This document shows positions 1-8,960 of a DNA stretch of 64,000 nucleotides, piece after piece; the stretch's first letter is position 1, and every line of letters begins with the position of its first letter. Source of the stretch: Sphingomonas chungangi (lineage in GTDB: Bacteria > Pseudomonadota > Alphaproteobacteria > Sphingomonadales > Sphingomonadaceae); the NCBI RefSeq assembly GCF_013778325.1, contig NZ_JACEIB010000026.1, forward strand, positions 186,001 to 250,000, read 5' to 3'. The notes under the pieces are model-generated. The model was given only the letters and a program-made list of their open reading frames with translations. It was not told the DNA's origin and did no database searches. Both the position numbers and the translations under genes were made by a program.

Positions 1-16
1 CGAAGGTCAGACGCAT
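1..16 (-). CDS. Start of an unidentified gene running off the left edge
   Basis: Only five codons (MRLTF) are inside the window. The ATG at 16-14 is preceded on the minus strand by a GAGGG Shine-Dalgarno-like motif about seven bases upstream, which is the only reason to call it. It would follow smpB in the same direction with about 130 bases between them. No function can be assigned. Confidence 0.3.
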
Positions 17-146
17 GGGGAATCCCTCAACCTTGGTGTATGAGGAATGCATAGCACCGCGCCCGGATGGTGCAAGGCTGCGACAAGTAGCGAGCGCCTA
101 TTTCACTTTTGCAACAGGCAACGGCGGTACAACAGGCAGCGGCGGA

Positions 147-629
147 TTAGCCCCGCTCGCGCATGATCCTTGCCTGATCCCGCTTCCAGTCGCGTTCCTT
201 GGCCGTCTCGCGCTTGTCGTGGAGCTTCTTGCCCTTGGCGAGCGCCAGCTCGACCTTCGCGCGGCCCCGCTTGTTGAAGTAGATGGCGAGCGGGATCAGC
301 GTCATGCCCTCGCGGTTGACGCCCTGCGCCATCTTGTTGATCTCGCGCTCATGGAGCAGCAGCTTCCGGGGCCGGCGCGGCTCGTGGTTGAAGCGGTTGC
401 CGTGGCTGAACTCCGGGATGTTGGCGTTGATCAGGCTGACCTGGCCGTCCCTGATCTCGGCATAGCTCTCCGCGATCGTCCCCTCGCCGAAGCGCAGCGA
501 CTTCACCTCGGTGCCGGTCAGGGCGATGCCGGCCTCGAAGAATTGCTCGAGGAAATATTCGTGCCGCGCGCGCCGGTTCTCGGCGACGATCTTGGTCTTC
601 TCGAATTCGATGGGCTTGGGACGGGACAT
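147..629 (-). CDS. smpB: SsrA-binding protein SmpB
   Basis: SmpB binds tmRNA and brings it to stalled ribosomes for trans-translation in the cytoplasm. The 160-residue product has the family's usual length. The family core is visible in [13 protein letters not shown] (about residues 34-46) and in the LHEREINKM segment. The basic C-terminal tail, [18 protein letters not shown], is the part that enters the decoding centre and folds as a helix there. It follows a hypothetical secreted protein gene and dapA on the same strand, with 36 bases upstream, so the three may be one transcript. The tmRNA gene itself is not seen in the window. Confidence 0.96.
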   Translation of the reverse strand: MSRPKPIEFEKTKIVAENRRARHEYFLEQFFEAGIALTGTEVKSLRFGEGTIAESYAEIRDGQVSLINANIPEFSHGNRFNHEPRRPRKLLLHEREINKMAQGVNREGMTLIPLAIYFNKRGRAKVELALAKGKKLHDKRETAKERDWKRDQARIMRERG

Positions 630-665
630 AATGAGTTTCGCAATATCGGAAGGAACGGTGCGGTA

Positions 666-1265
666 TCAATGCTTGCCGAGGATGGTCGTGATCCGATCCT
701 CGATAACGGTCGGCATGCCATGCCAGCCGCCACGCCAATCATGTCCTGCACCTTCGATCTCAAGCTGATGGTAAAGGCCACCCGCCGCGATGCGCGGATC
801 GTCCACGAACGTGGGCTGCGCGGTCAGGCAGGGATCCGCGATCAGCGCATCGATCTCGCGGCTCTCCGCTTCGGACAGGGTGCGCCCGATCGTCGGCATG
901 ATCGTGGGCTTCGCATCGGCGATCCAGACACGCGTCGATCCGACCCCGTCCACTCGCCACCATCCAGCGGAATCGCGGGTCGCGACGACGCTGAAGGTCG
1001 TCGTGGCGAGGTCACCGCCATTCGCGAACCAGAGAATGCGAGGCCCGGTCTCGGGTGGAGGCGAGGCCCGCAGCGCGTCCCTCAGCTTGCGGTGCCCCTT
1101 GATGTCCGATGAAGGCAGTTTCCAGGACAGATGGCTCCCCTTCGCCAGCATGTCGGGCGCACCGGCGCAGGACGCATATCGGGGGTCATCCGGCACGGCG
1201 GGAGCGTGGGGCGCCGGCGCAGGACCGAGCGCCATGGCCTGCAACGCCGCCATCAGCATCAACAT
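666..1265 (-). CDS. Hypothetical secreted protein between dapA and smpB
   Basis: The 199-residue product begins with a hydrophobic stretch rich in Met, Leu and Ala (MLMLMAALQAMALG) that looks like a signal peptide, so a periplasmic location is inferred. The start is chosen because its ATG overlaps the dapA stop as TGATG, implying translational coupling. The mature part has several Trp and Asp residues and a segment WWRVDGVGSTRVWIADA, but no catalytic motif that I recognise. The reading frame continues upstream inside dapA, but that part is only a shadow of dapA. Function unknown. Confidence 0.75.
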   Translation of the reverse strand: MLMLMAALQAMALGPAPAPHAPAVPDDPRYASCAGAPDMLAKGSHLSWKLPSSDIKGHRKLRDALRASPPPETGPRILWFANGGDLATTTFSVVATRDSAGWWRVDGVGSTRVWIADAKPTIMPTIGRTLSEAESREIDALIADPCLTAQPTFVDDPRIAAGGLYHQLEIEGAGHDWRGGWHGMPTVIEDRITTILGKH

Positions 1266-2140
1266 CAGACCAGCCCCGCCACCTTCAGCGCTGCGTCCAC
1301 GGCCTTGCGGCTCGCCTCGCCGGCAGGGGTCATCGGCAGGCGCAGATCGTCCGGGAAGCCCGAGCGGATTGTGTTGAGGGCGTACTTCACCGGCCCCGGT
1401 GAGGCATCGGTGAACAAAGCGGTGTGAAGCGGGAAGAGCCTGTCCTGCAGCGCAAGCGCCCGCTTCCACTCGCCGTGCAGGCAGGCATGCTGGAACTCGG
1501 CGCACAGCTTGGGCGCGACGTTGGCGGTGACAGAGATGCAGCCCGCGCCGCCCATCGCCATGAAGCCCAGCGCCATGTCGTCATTGCCCGAAAGCTGGCA
1601 GAAATCCTCCCCGCAGGCGAGGCGCTGCGCGGTCACCCGCTCGGCCTTGCCGGACGCGTCCTTGATGCCGACGATGCTCTTGATCTCGGCCAGCCGACCC
1701 AGGGTCTCGGGCAGGATGTCGGTCACGGTGCGGCCCGGCACGTTGTAGACCACGATCGGCATGTCGCAGTGATCGGCCAGATAGGCGAAGTGGGCGTAGA
1801 TGCCCTCCTGGTTGGGCCGGTTGTAATAAGGCAGCACGACCAGCGCCGCCGAGGCGCCCGCCGCATAGGCCGACCGCATGTGATCGAGCGCCACCAGCGT
1901 GTCGTTGGAGCCGCAGCCCGCAATCACCGGCACGCGCCCCGCCGCCTGCTCGACGCAGACCGCGACCACCCTGTCATGCTCGGCGATCGACATGGTCGCC
2001 GATTCGCCGGTCGTGCCGCAGGGCACAAGAGCGGACGATCCCTGCTCGATCTGCCAGTCCACGAAGCTGCGAAAAGCGACCTCATCGAAGCGACCGTCGC
2101 GAAAAGGCGTCACCAGAGCGGGAATCGAGCCCGAGAACAT
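1265..2140 (-). CDS. dapA: 4-hydroxy-tetrahydrodipicolinate synthase
   Basis: DapA condenses pyruvate with aspartate semialdehyde, the first committed step of lysine and diaminopimelate synthesis. The 291-residue product is a class I aldolase TIM barrel. GTTGES lies near residue 45, the catalytic Tyr in VVYNVPGRT near 133, and the Schiff-base Lys in IVGIKDASG near 161. AAGGAG sits six bases before the second of two adjacent ATGs, which decides the start at 2140 (2143 is possible). The stop overlaps the next start. The gene is divergent from the lytic transglycosylase gene, with about 93 bases shared between them. Confidence 0.96.
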   Translation of the reverse strand: MFSGSIPALVTPFRDGRFDEVAFRSFVDWQIEQGSSALVPCGTTGESATMSIAEHDRVVAVCVEQAAGRVPVIAGCGSNDTLVALDHMRSAYAAGASAALVVLPYYNRPNQEGIYAHFAYLADHCDMPIVVYNVPGRTVTDILPETLGRLAEIKSIVGIKDASGKAERVTAQRLACGEDFCQLSGNDDMALGFMAMGGAGCISVTANVAPKLCAEFQHACLHGEWKRALALQDRLFPLHTALFTDASPGPVKYALNTIRSGFPDDLRLPMTPAGEASRKAVDAALKVAGLV

Positions 2141-2233
2141 CATGCACTCCTTCACGCCGACACCGCGGTGCGGCATAGTCCACCCATGGCCGGGGGGGTC
2201 TCATATTCAGCGCCTGATAAGGAGCGGGTTGGC

Positions 2234-4297
2234 ATGATGTCCAGCATGCTCCATCGACGACTGATGCTTATCGGTCCCTTCGCGCTTCTCGGCGCCGCCG
2301 CGCTCGGTGCCTCGCTCACCCCCCAGCAGGTCTCCTGGTATCGTAGCCAGCTTGGCCTTTCCGCCACGATGCCCGCCTCCAACGGCGGCTATACTTACGC
2401 CGCGCCCGCCGCCGGCAGCGTGGGATTGCAGACCGATCCGATCGCGGAAGCGCTCGTCCAGTGGCGGCGGCTGCGTCAGTCGAGCAACCTGCTGTTCCAG
2501 GATTATGCGAACTTCCTGCTCGCCCATCCGGGCTGGCCCGGCGAATCGGCGATGCGCAAGATGGCCGAGCAGCAAATCCAGGCGGACGTGACGCCACCGG
2601 ATGCCGTGATCGCCTTCTTCACCCGCTTCCCGCCGACCACGGGCACCGGGCAGCTACGATTCGCCGAGGCGCTCTACGTGCGCGGCCGGGCACCCGAGGC
2701 GCAGACGGCGGCGAAGGCGGCCTGGGCGTCGGGGCAGCTCAATCTCGTCGACGAGGGGCGGCTGACCGCCGCCTTCGGATCGGCGCTTACGCAGGACGAT
2801 CAGGACAAGCGCATGGAGGCGCTGCTCTGGGCGCGCAATACCGGTGCGGCACAGCGCCAGCTCGCTCTGGTGAGCCCGGCCCGACAGGCGCTCTACGGGA
2901 CGCGGCTGGCCTATCAGCTGCGCTCGCCCGACGCGGCGCAGCGGGCGGCGGCGCTGGGCACGACGGCGAACAACGACGCCGGTTATCTCATCGATCGCTC
3001 TACCTGGCTGCGGATGACGGGTCAGGAGGGCGTTGCACGCTACGAGATGGCACAGCCGCACCGGCTCGACGCGCCGGCCTATGACGGCCGCCGCTTCATG
3101 GAACAGCAGCTATCGTTCGCGAAGGGCGCGGCGAACGACGGCAACTGGGCGCAGGCCTTCGGCATCGCCAGCCAGCTGACCGACATCTACCCGCTCGGCG
3201 CGGACCTGCGCGCGCTGCCGTTCAACCAGCGCGACCCCTATACCAGCCTCGCCTGGCTGGCCGGCACGGCGGCGATGCAGCACCTCCAGCGCCCGGCCGA
3301 CGCGGTGGCGATGTTCCGGCTCTACGGCGATGCCTCACAAAGCCCCAATTCGCGCGCCAAGGGCTATTACTGGGCGGGGCGCGCGGCGCTTCTGGCCGGC
3401 GATCAGGCGGGTGCGCAGGCCTATTTCGCCAATGCCGCCGCCTTCCCGGACCAGTTCTACGGCCAGCTCGCGCTGGAACGTGCGGGCCGGCCGATCCCGG
3501 CCCCGCAGGTCGCAGACTATACTCAGATCCCGGAAGCCGATCGTGCCACCTTCGAGGCGCGCGAGGTGGTCAAGGCGGCGCGCATCCTCGGCCAGCTCGG
3601 CGACTGGACCGATCAGAGCGTATTCCTGCGCGTCATCGGTGCCCAGGCGGCGCTTTCGGATTCGGATCACCTGCTCGCCGCGAACCTCGCCCGCGAGCTG
3701 GGCCGCATGGATCTAGGCGTGATGGCCGAGCGCGCCGCCAAGCCGGAGAGCGCCAGCGATTACGTCCGCTCGGGCTTCCCCACCCTGCCGGTACCGTCCG
3801 ATCTCGCCAACAACTTCTCCTTCATCCACGGCATCATGCGGCAGGAAAGCCAATTCGACAGGCAGGCGGTCTCCGGCGCCGGCGCGCGCGGCATGATGCA
3901 GCTGATGCCGACCACCGCGCGCGAGCAGGCGACCGCGCTCGGCCTGCCCTACGATTTCATGCGGCTGACCAGCGATCCCGGCTACAATATGGAGCTGGGC
4001 TCCGCTTATTTCGGGCGGATGATGGACCAGTTCGGGGGCAGCTACATCCTCGCCATCGCCGCCTACAATGCCGGCGCCGGCAACGTCCGCAAGTGGATCG
4101 CGGCGAACGGCGATCCACGATCAGGCGGCGTCGATCCGGTGAACTGGATCGAGCAGATTCCCTTCGGCGAGACGCGCGGCTACGTCCAGAACGTGCTCGC
4201 CAACGTGGTTGTGTATGACACGATCAATCCGGCCCGCGCCGGGCAGGGCAACGCCAACCGCCTCTCCTTCTACCTCGGCAAGACGACGGCCGGCTAA
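2234..4297 (+). CDS. Soluble lytic murein transglycosylase (Slt type)
   Basis: This periplasmic enzyme cleaves the MurNAc-GlcNAc bond of peptidoglycan to give 1,6-anhydro ends. The 687-residue product starts with a positively charged, hydrophobic signal segment (MLHRRLMLIGPFALLGAAALGAS). A long alpha-helical solenoid (about residues 50-500) with TPR-like segments follows. The C-terminal SLT domain holds the catalytic Glu in RQESQFD (about residue 538), then GARGMMQLMP and AIAAYNAGAGNVRKW. The start follows AAGGAG by nine bases. The open frame runs far upstream antisense to dapA, and that part is not real. greB begins six bases after the stop. Confidence 0.94.
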   Translation: MMSSMLHRRLMLIGPFALLGAAALGASLTPQQVSWYRSQLGLSATMPASNGGYTYAAPAAGSVGLQTDPIAEALVQWRRLRQSSNLLFQDYANFLLAHPGWPGESAMRKMAEQQIQADVTPPDAVIAFFTRFPPTTGTGQLRFAEALYVRGRAPEAQTAAKAAWASGQLNLVDEGRLTAAFGSALTQDDQDKRMEALLWARNTGAAQRQLALVSPARQALYGTRLAYQLRSPDAAQRAAALGTTANNDAGYLIDRSTWLRMTGQEGVARYEMAQPHRLDAPAYDGRRFMEQQLSFAKGAANDGNWAQAFGIASQLTDIYPLGADLRALPFNQRDPYTSLAWLAGTAAMQHLQRPADAVAMFRLYGDASQSPNSRAKGYYWAGRAALLAGDQAGAQAYFANAAAFPDQFYGQLALERAGRPIPAPQVADYTQIPEADRATFEAREVVKAARILGQLGDWTDQSVFLRVIGAQAALSDSDHLLAANLARELGRMDLGVMAERAAKPESASDYVRSGFPTLPVPSDLANNFSFIHGIMRQESQFDRQAVSGAGARGMMQLMPTTAREQATALGLPYDFMRLTSDPGYNMELGSAYFGRMMDQFGGSYILAIAAYNAGAGNVRKWIAANGDPRSGGVDPVNWIEQIPFGETRGYVQNVLANVVVYDTINPARAGQGNANRLSFYLGKTTAG

Positions 4298-4302
4298 GTT
4301 TC

Positions 4303-4785
4303 ATGGACCGCCCGAACTACATCACGCCGCAGGGCTATGCGGCGATGCGCGCCGAGTATCAGCGCCTGTTCGAGACCGAACGGCCTGCCTTGGTCGAGAC
4401 GATCAGCTGGGCTGCGGGCAATGGCGATCGCTCCGAGAACGGCGATTACATCTACGGCCGCAAGCGTCTGCGCGAAATCGACCGCACGCTGAACCATCTC
4501 TCGAAGAAGATGAAGGCGGCGCAGGTGGTGGACCCCGCCAAGCAACCCGAGCGCGGCAAGGTGTACTTCGGCGCCACCGTCACCATCGCCGATGAGGACG
4601 ACAATGAGCGCATCGTCACGCTGGTCGGCGAGGACGAGGCGGACGCCGGTGCGGGACGGATAAGCTGGCATTCCCCGCTGGCGCGGGCCTTGCGGGGCGC
4701 GGCGGCGGGGGACTTGCGCCGCGTGATGCTGCCGAGTGGGGAAAAGGAATATGAGGTGGTGGGGATCGCTTATCCCTCCCCGTAA
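4303..4785 (+). CDS. greB: Transcription elongation factor GreB
   Basis: Gre factors enter the RNA polymerase secondary channel and stimulate cleavage of backtracked transcripts. The 160-residue product has the N-terminal coiled coil with the GDRSENGDYIYGRKRLREID signature (about residues 42-60), typical of GreB rather than GreA. The C-terminal FKBP-like half ends with LPSGEKEYEVVGIAY. It starts six bases after the transglycosylase stop, so they are probably cotranscribed. A palindromic repeat begins five bases after its stop and may end the transcript. Confidence 0.93.
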   Translation: MDRPNYITPQGYAAMRAEYQRLFETERPALVETISWAAGNGDRSENGDYIYGRKRLREIDRTLNHLSKKMKAAQVVDPAKQPERGKVYFGATVTIADEDDNERIVTLVGEDEADAGAGRISWHSPLARALRGAAAGDLRRVMLPSGEKEYEVVGIAYPSP

Positions 4786-4789
4786 AATT

Positions 4790-4880
4790 CCGTTCGGGCT
4801 GAGCCTGTCGAAGCCCTGCCCTTTCTTCTTCCCGCGTTGAAAGAAGAAGGACAGCCTTTCGACAAGCTCAGGGCGAACGG
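4790..4880. repeat. REP-like palindromic repeat, copy 1
   Basis: The outer arms read CCGTTCGGGCTGAGCCTGTC at the left and the near-complement ending GCTCAGGGCGAACGG at the right. An inner inverted pair (TTTCTTCTT / AAGAAG) lies between them. A second copy is at 6079-6165. The two copies flank the GT87-like gene. This type of palindrome is common between genes of sphingomonads. Confidence 0.85.
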
Positions 4881-4925
4881 TTGTGGATCAACGCCACCTT
4901 AACCCTGTTCCGCTACCCCGCCCGC

Positions 4926-6119
4926 ATGCGGCTGCAGCAGGTCACCGAGCGCTATCTCCTCATCGTCGGCAATCTGCTGGTGATCGGCCTGTTCTGCATC
5001 GACATCTCCCAGCTTCACAGCCTGCGCGTCGGCGACAACGTGATGTGGGGCCGCGATTTACTGAACCTGTGGGCCGGCGGCCGGCTGGCGATCTCGGGCA
5101 GGCTCGACGCGCTCTACGATCTCGGCCGGTATCATGATTTCCTGCAAGCGAGCTTCGGTCCGCTGGCGTTGCACATCTATTCCTATCCGCCGACATCACT
5201 GCTGCTCGACGTGCCGTTCGGCGCCCTGCCCTATCCGGTCGCCTACGCTCTGTGGACGATCGGAGGCGCTGCGCTGTTCTTCTTCGCGGCGCGCCCGCAT
5301 CTCCGCGAGGCCGGGTTGCCCACATGGCTGGCGCTCGCGACGCCCGCCGCAACGATCAACTTGTGGGCCGGGCATTTCGGCTTCCTGATTGGCGCGCTGT
5401 GGCTGCTCGCCTTCCGCGATTTCGATGCGCGGCCGAAGCGCGCCGGCCTCACCACCGCGCTGATGGCGGTGAAGCCGCACATGGCGCTGCTGATCCCGCT
5501 GCTGCTGCTCCGCCGGACGCGGTGGACGACGATCCTCGTGGCCAGCGCGGGAGTCGCGCTGATCGGCGCCGCCAGCCTGCTGGCCTTCGGGCCGGCGCTG
5601 TGGAGCACCTATCTCAACGCCACCGCCGCGCTCGAGATGTCGACCATGGCGATGGGCGGCCAGTTCTTCCAGACGATGATGGTGACGACGACGGTGGCGA
5701 TGCACCAGCATGCGCTGACGGCGCCGCTGGCGGGCGTCGCGCAAGTGGCAACGGCGGTGGTTGCGCTGGTCCTGCTGTGGCGCGCTGCGGGCCGCGACTT
5801 GCCGCTGGCGAGCCTCTGCTTCCCGGCCGCGACCGCGACCTTCCTCGTCCTGCCTTATGCCTTCGACTACGATATGACGGTCGCGACGCTCGGCCTGATC
5901 CTCACCATGCATCGCCGATGGCATGCGCTCGCCGGCTGGGAGCGCGCGGTGCTGGGCGCCGGCTTCCTCGCGCCGCAGGGGTGCATCCTGCTGGCGATGA
6001 CGGGCGTACCGCTGGTGCCGGTGATCCTGATTGCCGCGCTCTTCGTTCAATTGCGAGCCGAGGGGCTACTTCCAAAATCCGTTCGGGCTGAGCCTGTCGA
6101 AGCCCGGTCCTTTTCTTGA
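4926..6119 (+). CDS. GT87/DUF2029-like membrane glycosyltransferase
   Basis: The 397-residue product has roughly nine or more hydrophobic segments. An early luminal loop contains GRDLLNLWAGGRLAISGRLDALYD, and SYPPTSLLL follows. This pattern fits the DUF2029/GT87 family of polyprenol-phosphate-sugar mannosyl- or arabinosyl-type transferases in the inner membrane. The donor and acceptor cannot be read. ATG 4926 is preferred; an in-frame TTG at 4881 begins right at the edge of repeat copy 1. The C terminus is odd: its last residues, SVRAEPVEARSFS, are encoded by repeat copy 2, so the native stop has probably been replaced by repeat-derived sequence. Confidence 0.75.
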   Translation: MRLQQVTERYLLIVGNLLVIGLFCIDISQLHSLRVGDNVMWGRDLLNLWAGGRLAISGRLDALYDLGRYHDFLQASFGPLALHIYSYPPTSLLLDVPFGALPYPVAYALWTIGGAALFFFAARPHLREAGLPTWLALATPAATINLWAGHFGFLIGALWLLAFRDFDARPKRAGLTTALMAVKPHMALLIPLLLLRRTRWTTILVASAGVALIGAASLLAFGPALWSTYLNATAALEMSTMAMGGQFFQTMMVTTTVAMHQHALTAPLAGVAQVATAVVALVLLWRAAGRDLPLASLCFPAATATFLVLPYAFDYDMTVATLGLILTMHRRWHALAGWERAVLGAGFLAPQGCILLAMTGVPLVPVILIAALFVQLRAEGLLPKSVRAEPVEARSFS

Positions 6120-6165
6120 AGCGCTGAAAAGAAGGACAGCCCTTCGACAGGCTCAGGACGAACGG
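6079..6165. repeat. REP-like palindromic repeat, copy 2, overlapping a gene end
   Basis: The arms match copy 1 at 4790-4880: CCGTTCGGGCTGAGCCTGTC at the left, and a right arm ending GGCTCAGGACGAACGG. The central inverted pair differs slightly (CTTTTC/GAAAAG). The left arm is translated as SVRAEPVEAR at the end of the upstream membrane protein. The repeat lies between converging genes, GT87-like on plus and ppk2 on minus. Confidence 0.85.
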
Positions 6166-6181
6166 TTTGGGTGCGTGAAGG

Positions 6182-6967
6182 TCACCCCTCCACGTCGATC
6201 CCGAAATGCTCCTTCGCGAGCTTCGCTACCTCCGGGTCGGCGGCGGGCGGCTTCATTGGCACGGCTTTCTCCAGCACGTCGGCGATGTGGGTCAGCGCCG
6301 CGATGCGGGCATATTTCTTGTGGTTGGCGTCGATCACCTTCCACGGCGCCCAGCGCGTGTCGGTGCGATCGAACATCTCCTCCATCGCGGCGAGATAATG
6401 ATCGCGCTTGTCACGGTTGCGGAAATCGTCCGCCGCCAGCTTCCAGCGCTTCCACGGATGCTCCAGCCGGGCCTTCAGGCGCTTGTCCTGTTCCTCCTGC
6501 GTGGTGTGCAGGAAGATCTTGATCACCGGCGTACCGCTGTCCTTCTGCTGCGCCTCGAACTCGTTGATCTCGTCATAGGCGCGGCGCCATTCCTTTTCGG
6601 AGGCGAAGCCCTCGACGCGTTCGACCAGCACACGGCCGTACCAGCTGCGATCGAAGATGTTGATGTGCCCGTCGGGCGGCAGCTTGGTCCAGAAGCGCCA
6701 AAGGAAGTGCCGCGCCAATTCCGGCGGGGTCGGCGCCTTGATCGGCCAGACCTCGAAATAGCGCGGGTCCCAGTTGGACGTCAGCCGCTGGATGGTGCCG
6801 CCCTTGCCGGCCGCGTCCCAGCCTTCGAACATGATGATCGCGCGGCGCTTGTGGACGATGTGCGCGATCTGGATCTGCTCGAGGCGCGCCTGCACCGCCG
6901 CCAGCTGCTCGGCATAGTCGCCGTCCAGCTTCGTGTCTGTCTCGTAATCGGCCAAGCGGATCGCCAT
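6182..6967 (-). CDS. ppk2: Polyphosphate kinase 2
   Basis: PPK2 enzymes move phosphate between polyphosphate and nucleoside di- or monophosphates. The product is 261 residues from ATG 6967, the usual size of a one-domain class I PPK2. It has the Walker A variant FEGWDAAGKGG, the Walker B-like INIFDRSWYGRVLVERV, and the lid segment RDKRDHYLAAMEEMFDRTD. A longer frame upstream adds 22 residues of low-complexity sequence and is not preferred. The gene lies downstream of aspS on the same strand with a gap of about 110 bases. Substrate preference (ADP or GDP) cannot be told. Confidence 0.92.
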   Translation of the reverse strand: MAIRLADYETDTKLDGDYAEQLAAVQARLEQIQIAHIVHKRRAIIMFEGWDAAGKGGTIQRLTSNWDPRYFEVWPIKAPTPPELARHFLWRFWTKLPPDGHINIFDRSWYGRVLVERVEGFASEKEWRRAYDEINEFEAQQKDSGTPVIKIFLHTTQEEQDKRLKARLEHPWKRWKLAADDFRNRDKRDHYLAAMEEMFDRTDTRWAPWKVIDANHKKYARIAALTHIADVLEKAVPMKPPAADPEVAKLAKEHFGIDVEG

Positions 6968-7040
6968 GCTCTTGGAGCTAGGCGACCGCTTGCCTCCTTG
7001 CGAGATGGGGTAGCGCGGGGTGCGTCCCACCACGGTACAG

Positions 7041-7067
7041 TCTCCTCGTTCGTTACGGCCGAGGAGA
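7041..7067. terminator. Hairpin just after aspS, possible terminator
   Basis: The inverted arms TCTCCTCG (7041-7048) and CGAGGAGA (7060-7067) are separated by 11 bases and lie just downstream of the aspS stop. There is no T-tract after the hairpin in the aspS direction, so it may be a weak or factor-dependent terminator, or only an RNA-stabilising stem. Confidence 0.3.
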
Positions 7068-7076
7068 AAAAGAACC

Positions 7077-8867
7077 TCAGGCGTTATCGGGTTCCACGAC
7101 GCGGATGTGAAGCTCGCGCAGCTGCTTGGGTCGGACCTGCGCGGGCGCCCCCATCATCAGGTCCTCGGCCTTCTGGGTCATCGGGAAGACGATCACTTCG
7201 CGGATGTTGGGCTCGTCGGCCAGCAGCATGACGATGCGATCGATCCCCGGCGCCGAACCTCCGTGCGGCGGCGCGCCGAACTTGAAGGCGTTGATCATGC
7301 CGGCGAACTCGCGATCCACTTCCTCGCGGCTGTAGCCGGCGATCTCGAACGCCTTGTACATGATGTCCGGCCGGTGGTTCCGGATCGCGCCCGAGGACAG
7401 CTCCACGCCGTTGCAGACGATGTCGTACTGATAGGCCAGGATATCGAGTGGATCCTTGGTCTCCAGCGCCTCCAGCTCGCCCTGCGGCATCGAGAAGGGG
7501 TTGTGGGAGAAGTCGATCTTCTTCTCTTCCTCGTGATATTCGAACATCGGGAAATCGACGATCCAGCAGAATTCGAAGCGCTTGTCATCGATCAGGCCGA
7601 GCTGCTCGGCCACGCGGGTGCGGGCGAGCCCGGCGAGACGCGCCGCCTGGTCGACCTTGCCGGCGGCGAAGAACAGGCCGTCGTCCGGGGCGAGGCCGAG
7701 GCTGTCGGCGAGCGCGGTCATCTTCTCCTCGCCATGGTTCTTGGCGATCGGGCCGCCCCACTCGCCGCCCTTGCGGGTCGCGTAGCCGAGGCCGGCGAAG
7801 CCCTCCGACTGCGCCCACGAATTCATGTCGTCGAAGAACTTGCGGCTCTTCTCTGCGGTGCCCGGCGCGGGGATGGCGCGCACCACGTCGCCGCCCTCGA
7901 CGATCGAGGCGAAGCGGCCGAAGCCCGAACCGACGAAATGCTCCGAGACGTCGCTGATCAGGATCGGATTGCGCAGATCCGGCTTGTCGTTGCCGTATTT
8001 CAGCATCGATTCGCGATACGGGATGCGGCGGAAGGGCAACGCCGAGACGCTGCGGCCCTTGCCTTCGAAATCGGCGAACTCCTCGAACACACCGTGCAGC
8101 ACCGGCTCGATCGCGGCGAACACGTCGTCCTGCGTGACGAAGCTCATCTCGAAATCGAGCTGGTAGAATTCGCCCGGCGAACGATCGGCGCGCGCATCCT
8201 CGTCGCGGAAGCAGGGTGCGATCTGGAAATAGCGATCGAAGCCCGCCACCATCAGCAGCTGCTTGAACATCTGCGGCGCCTGCGGGAGCGCGTAGAACTT
8301 GCCGGGATGCACGCGGCTCGGCACCAGATAGTCGCGCGCGCCTTCCGGCGAGGACGCCGTCAGGATCGGCGTCTGAAACTCGGTGAAGCCCTGATCGATC
8401 ATGCGGCGGCGGATCGAGGCGATCACCTGGCTGCGGAGAACGATATTTTTGTGGATGCGCTCGCGGCGCAGATCGAGATAGCGGTATTTGAGGCGGATAT
8501 CCTCAGGGTACTCCTGCTCGCCCGCGACCGGCATCGGCAGCTCGGAGGCGGCCGACTGCATGGTCACGCTCTTCGCGCGCACCTCGATCTCGCCGGTGGC
8601 GAGGTTGGAATTCTTCGCTTCGGCCGAACGCGCCTCGACGACGCCCTCGATGGTGATCACGCTCTCGGCACGTACGCTCTCCAGCGCCTTGAGCGCCTCC
8701 GAGTCCGAGTCCGTCACGATCTGGACAAGGCCGTAATGATCGCGCAGGTCGACGAACAGCACGCCGCCATGGTCACGCTTGCGGTGCACCCAGCCGGAAA
8801 GGCGGACATTCTGCCCAACGTCGCTCGAACGAAGCTGGGCGCAGGTGTGGGTGCGATAGGCGTGCAT
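7077..8867 (-). CDS. aspS: Aspartate--tRNA ligase
   Basis: AspRS charges tRNA-Asp in the cytoplasm. The 596-residue length matches the bacterial type with an extra GAD domain. Visible parts are the N-terminal OB anticodon-binding domain ([20 protein letters not shown]), class II motif 2 ([19 protein letters not shown]), the GAD insertion (about residues 290-420), and motif 3 ([14 protein letters not shown]). The start MHAYRTHTC at 8867 is chosen because the OB domain begins right after it. The gene is divergent from rnd. A 623-residue open frame on the other strand is a composition shadow. Whether the enzyme also charges tRNA-Asn cannot be judged, because no gatCAB is visible. Confidence 0.97.
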   Translation of the reverse strand: MHAYRTHTCAQLRSSDVGQNVRLSGWVHRKRDHGGVLFVDLRDHYGLVQIVTDSDSEALKALESVRAESVITIEGVVEARSAEAKNSNLATGEIEVRAKSVTMQSAASELPMPVAGEQEYPEDIRLKYRYLDLRRERIHKNIVLRSQVIASIRRRMIDQGFTEFQTPILTASSPEGARDYLVPSRVHPGKFYALPQAPQMFKQLLMVAGFDRYFQIAPCFRDEDARADRSPGEFYQLDFEMSFVTQDDVFAAIEPVLHGVFEEFADFEGKGRSVSALPFRRIPYRESMLKYGNDKPDLRNPILISDVSEHFVGSGFGRFASIVEGGDVVRAIPAPGTAEKSRKFFDDMNSWAQSEGFAGLGYATRKGGEWGGPIAKNHGEEKMTALADSLGLAPDDGLFFAAGKVDQAARLAGLARTRVAEQLGLIDDKRFEFCWIVDFPMFEYHEEEKKIDFSHNPFSMPQGELEALETKDPLDILAYQYDIVCNGVELSSGAIRNHRPDIMYKAFEIAGYSREEVDREFAGMINAFKFGAPPHGGSAPGIDRIVMLLADEPNIREVIVFPMTQKAEDLMMGAPAQVRPKQLRELHIRVVEPDNA

Positions 8868-8960
8868 CGGAGATACGGTCCGTCTGAATAATGAAAGGCC
8901 GTGCGCTTCCGGCGCCAAGCCCTCTTTGTCAAGGCGCGGCGGTCTGTTTATGGAAGGTTC

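Noticed and set aside
1424-2233. Long plus-strand open frame extending the transglycosylase upstream by 270 codons
   Set aside because: It is antisense to dapA, which has clear catalytic motifs; the signal peptide and ribosome-binding site place the start at 2234.
7020-8891. 623-codon open frame opposite aspS
   Set aside because: AspS is certain on the other strand, and the antisense product is a high-GC shadow without motifs.
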